DNA of 64,000 nucleotides from Poronia punctata (taxonomy: Eukaryota > Ascomycota > Sordariomycetes > Xylariales > Xylariaceae). Below the pieces are notes generated by a model. That model was not told the DNA's origin. It saw only the letters and a list, made by a program, of their open reading frames with translations, and made no database searches. This document shows positions 61,901-64,000 of the stretch, piece after piece; position 1 is the stretch's first letter; every line of letters starts with the position of its first letter. The position numbers were made by a program, and so were the translations under genes. The DNA lies in contig MU401655.1 in NCBI GenBank assembly GCA_022579005.1, positions 1-64,000 on the forward strand, given 5' to 3'.

Positions 61901-62106
61901 GCGCTCGATGCCACATGCAACTCCTGGTAGGAGAGGGTAATGCGTTTCCCATCCTTGGACAAGAAATCCACAGCAGAGGATATGCCATCGCGTCCAGTCA
62001 CCGAGACAAGTTCATGAAGCAGGCAAGGGCCTGGGAGCCTTTTGGGATTTGGATTGAGAATAGAAAGACCCTCGGGATACAGGGGTTTCTGGCGTTCTGA
62101 AGGCAT
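46922..62106 (-). CDS. sidC: Ferrichrome/ferricrocin-type nonribosomal peptide synthetase (SidC/NPS2-like), 4936 aa, 7 exons
   Basis: Builds a cyclic hydroxamate hexapeptide siderophore from small amino acids and N5-acyl-N5-hydroxyornithine. Introns at 61031-61087, 58221-58288, 57775-57840, 55589-55645, 55458-55517 and 47057-47122 leave 14811 coding bases in one frame. Order with carrier serines: A1, T1 (S583), C1, A2, T2 (S1658), C2, T3 (S2220), C3, A3, T4 (S3306), C4, T5 (S3866), C5, T6 (S4429), C6. C motifs: HHAIYDG (785), HHAMYDG (1868), HHALYDA (2427), FHAVYDA (3516), SHALYDG (4074), HHALYDG (4630). Hand-read A codes: DVFEMIMIH, DVFSVSGNI, DVLDIGAIG; the third resembles hydroxyornithine-type codes from memory. 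There is no thioesterase; the last C domain is expected to cyclise. The A-less T3-C3 unit between modules 2 and 3 is notable. The exact product (ferricrocin, ferrichrome or malonichrome) cannot be read. Confidence 0.93.
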
Positions 62107-62403
62107 GGCGAAGTAGATGATAGGTGGGAGGGCAAGTAGGTACCTAAGCTACAGACCGGCGTACAACTGTGGCGCAGCTCGGCCCGTAGCTAGAAACCCC
62201 CAATAGTAGGGTAAGTAATCGGCGTAAAAGATGCTAGAGGTATTGAAGACTGTGACTAAACCTGTGCGAGCCGATACACGACCAAAGTGAAACACGACCA
62301 TCAGACACTCAAAGATCGAGAAAGGCTTAGAAAGCCAGATGATATTGGATCATGCACCGCAAGTCTTCGGTAGAATTACGAAGACTAGACAGAACTACTT
62401 AAT

Positions 62404-62412
62404 ATCGGATAA
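62404..62412 (+). promoter_or_regulatory. Near-consensus iron-GATA site (ATCGGATAA)
   Basis: One base off ATCWGATAA (G at the W position), about 300 bp before the NRPS start codon. Closer to the gene than the exact sites, but a single mismatch at a key position makes it weak. Confidence 0.3.
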
Positions 62413-63686
62413 ACTCAATCTTCTCCGTGGACAGGGACCCTGAACGAAGGCACAGCTAGGGACCAGGAACAAGGAACCTGAGCTTGGGTACCTGGCATAG
62501 CGCACAGGTGTAGCTTACCAAGCAGGACACAGTAAGCGGGTCTAGGGCACCAGGTAATATCGAACGATATTCCCGCTGGTTTGCCGGTTGCGACCTGAGG
62601 TGCACCTGCCCACGATCACGTTGCCTTTAACAGCTTGCGACTACAAGGAAGGTATCACCTACCTGGTCTACTGTCCAAGTTAGCTAGGTGGATCTCCATA
62701 TAAAGCGGAGTAATAAGTTGCGGTTGGCTTTGGACCGGGCAAGCACCTATCGTAGTCTAACGAGTTACACACAGATGGTATGGAAAACGAGAAATACCGC
62801 AACTAATATAGCACGTACCATAGGTGAGATAGAGACGTACAACGAAGCCAGATTGAATTTATGTCCATATAATGATTCGGATGCAAAGGACGGTTCGGCC
62901 CTTCGAACAACTCTCTAGGGCTGAACATAGAAAAGTTGTTATGACAGACGCGTTCCTCGTTGAAATTAAATGCAGGAAGTGAAACCACGGAATAGCGGCG
63001 GGCCGGCCGGGACTAGGAAACAAAGTCAGCGAGTACACAGTATGATAAGTTTCAGGTCTGGCACGAGCTTGGGGGTATGTACTGTACATACATGCTAAAG
63101 TACTTACATGTACATTAATAGTATTCGAACGACTATGTATTTCTTACTCTCAAGACTTAGTCTAGCAGTTGGTAACGCAGCGACGTCATGATGTTACGGA
63201 GTATGAGTGCTTCGTATACGTAGATCGCGTATATTTTTATGTTAATTGCTATGTAGGTAGTTCCAATGTATGTTCAAAGCTTCAATATGAACAGTTGCGG
63301 ATTACATCGTGTACACCTACTATGGCGTATCCTTTTAAGGGTATAAAAGCCAGTCAGGAAATTACTCCAACTCTTCAAATCAAAGCATGGTCACGGTCTA
63401 GGTATCCTTCTCTCATACACAGCTACAATTACCTTTCATGCTCACCGGGGCAGCGTGATGGCACACCAGAGGGAGTTTGACACCCCCGAGCAGTCTATAG
63501 TCATAAACTAATGTTTTCTGCAGTTATAGATGCGTACTTATCGCTTGAATTCGGGCATCAGAGTCACAGCTGTACGATTCGCTGGCGGTTTGCCCCCTCC
63601 CAGACGCGACCGCTCCGATACTTGCAGAGAATACCGGTAGGTCCCTCCTACTGAGGCCAAAATCAGTCATCACAACAAAGAAGATC

Positions 63687-63705
63687 TTATCTGATCATCA
63701 GATAA
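63687..63705. promoter_or_regulatory. Paired iron-GATA sites, inverted repeat of ATCAGATAA
   Basis: TTATCTGATCATCAGATAA contains ATCAGATAA on each strand, with 9-bp arms around a single central base. ATCWGATAA is the known recognition sequence of the iron-responsive two-finger GATA repressors (SreA, SRE, Urbs1, Sfu1), which silence siderophore genes when iron is plentiful. It lies 1.58 kb before the NRPS start. Binding is inferred from sequence only. Confidence 0.75.
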
Positions 63706-63757
63706 AATTTTCAGCACTATCGGTTTATACTATGTGGGGCATCTTGACAGGGTTTAG

Positions 63758-63766
63758 ATCTGATAA
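63758..63766 (+). promoter_or_regulatory. Third iron-GATA site (ATCTGATAA)
   Basis: An exact match to ATCWGATAA 53 bp right of the paired sites. Three exact 9-mers within 80 bp are far above chance in about 1.9 kb of promoter DNA. Confidence 0.7.
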
Positions 63767-64000
63767 CGGTTAATTCCCCCGACATCAAATACAAAATCCT
63801 GCTCGGAGGGGGGCCAAGACGAAAAGGAAGCTGACTCTATTATTTCCCCTCTTAACCCACTCCCTAGGTTAGCTTAGAGATATTTAGACCTGTATGAAAT
63901 ACATACAATAAGTGGTTAAATCAACATGTAGGTATCTTCTCCTTGCACTTCCTATAATGTATTGCCTTTCGTGGGTACTGTATTTGAACAGTTCAGGACG

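Larger units (their letters stand above)
62107..64000. other. NRPS upstream region, probably a shared promoter
   Basis: 1.9 kb upstream of the NRPS start with no credible gene to the window's end. It holds three ATCWGATAA iron-GATA sites at 63687-63766 and a near match at 62404. Open frames at 62688-62918 and 63169-63480 lack family character. The neighbour beyond 64000 is unseen. Confidence 0.55.

Overview
The window is nuclear DNA of a filamentous ascomycete (Pezizomycotina, most likely a Sordariomycete). The genes carry short introns of about 50-200 bp with GTRNGT donors and YAG acceptors. Two long AT-rich blocks look like transposon DNA eroded by repeat-induced point mutation (RIP). The protein set (fungalysin, PIR-type wall protein, ferrichrome-type NRPS, Kap123) is typical of this group. 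I rebuilt ten protein-coding genes. All have open spliced frames with consistent phase, though exon borders are hand-called and not confirmed by transcripts.

Layout. 1-4880: RIP-eroded AT block with no readable gene, ending at 4881-5165 in a 40-bp tandem repeat whose copies recover GC from left to right. 6078-6983 (+): alpha/beta hydrolase. 8310-8660: A-rich low-complexity DNA. 8667-15121: a complete but RIP-destroyed LTR retrotransposon with two 298-bp LTRs and a 5-bp target duplication. It inserted 8 bp past the stop codon of a DHHC-type palmitoyltransferase gene (15130-16736, -). 18876-19704 (+): NAD(P)-binding atypical SDR. 20039-20548 (-): Nudix hydrolase. 24158-25844 (+): bestrophin-like anion channel. 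27649-28545 (-): WBP4/FBP21-like U1-type zinc-finger splicing factor. 29420-30513 (-): PIR-domain cell-wall protein with GPI signal. 34817-38364 (-): Kap123/importin-beta-4. 39293-40987 (-): Nudix plus eIF2B-like fusion protein. 41640-43897 (-): fungalysin (M36) metallopeptidase.

The largest gene is at 46922-62106 (-): a 4936-residue nonribosomal peptide synthetase of the ferrichrome/ferricrocin (SidC/NPS1/NPS2) type. Its order is A-T-C-A-T-C-T-C-A-T-C-T-C-T-C, that is three A, six T and six C domains, with no thioesterase. Six carrier domains equal the six residues of a ferrichrome ring. About 1.6 kb upstream, within 80 bp, lie three exact copies of ATCWGATAA, the recognition sequence of the iron-sensing GATA repressors (SreA/SRE/Urbs1/Fep1 type). 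Two of them form a near-perfect inverted repeat. Together, the NRPS and these sites describe an iron-controlled intracellular siderophore locus. The partner ornithine N5-monooxygenase (sidA) is not in the window; I infer it could lie just beyond position 64000, reading away.

I found no tRNA, rRNA or CRISPR. The intergenic stretches are long (up to 4.3 kb) and mostly empty to the eye.
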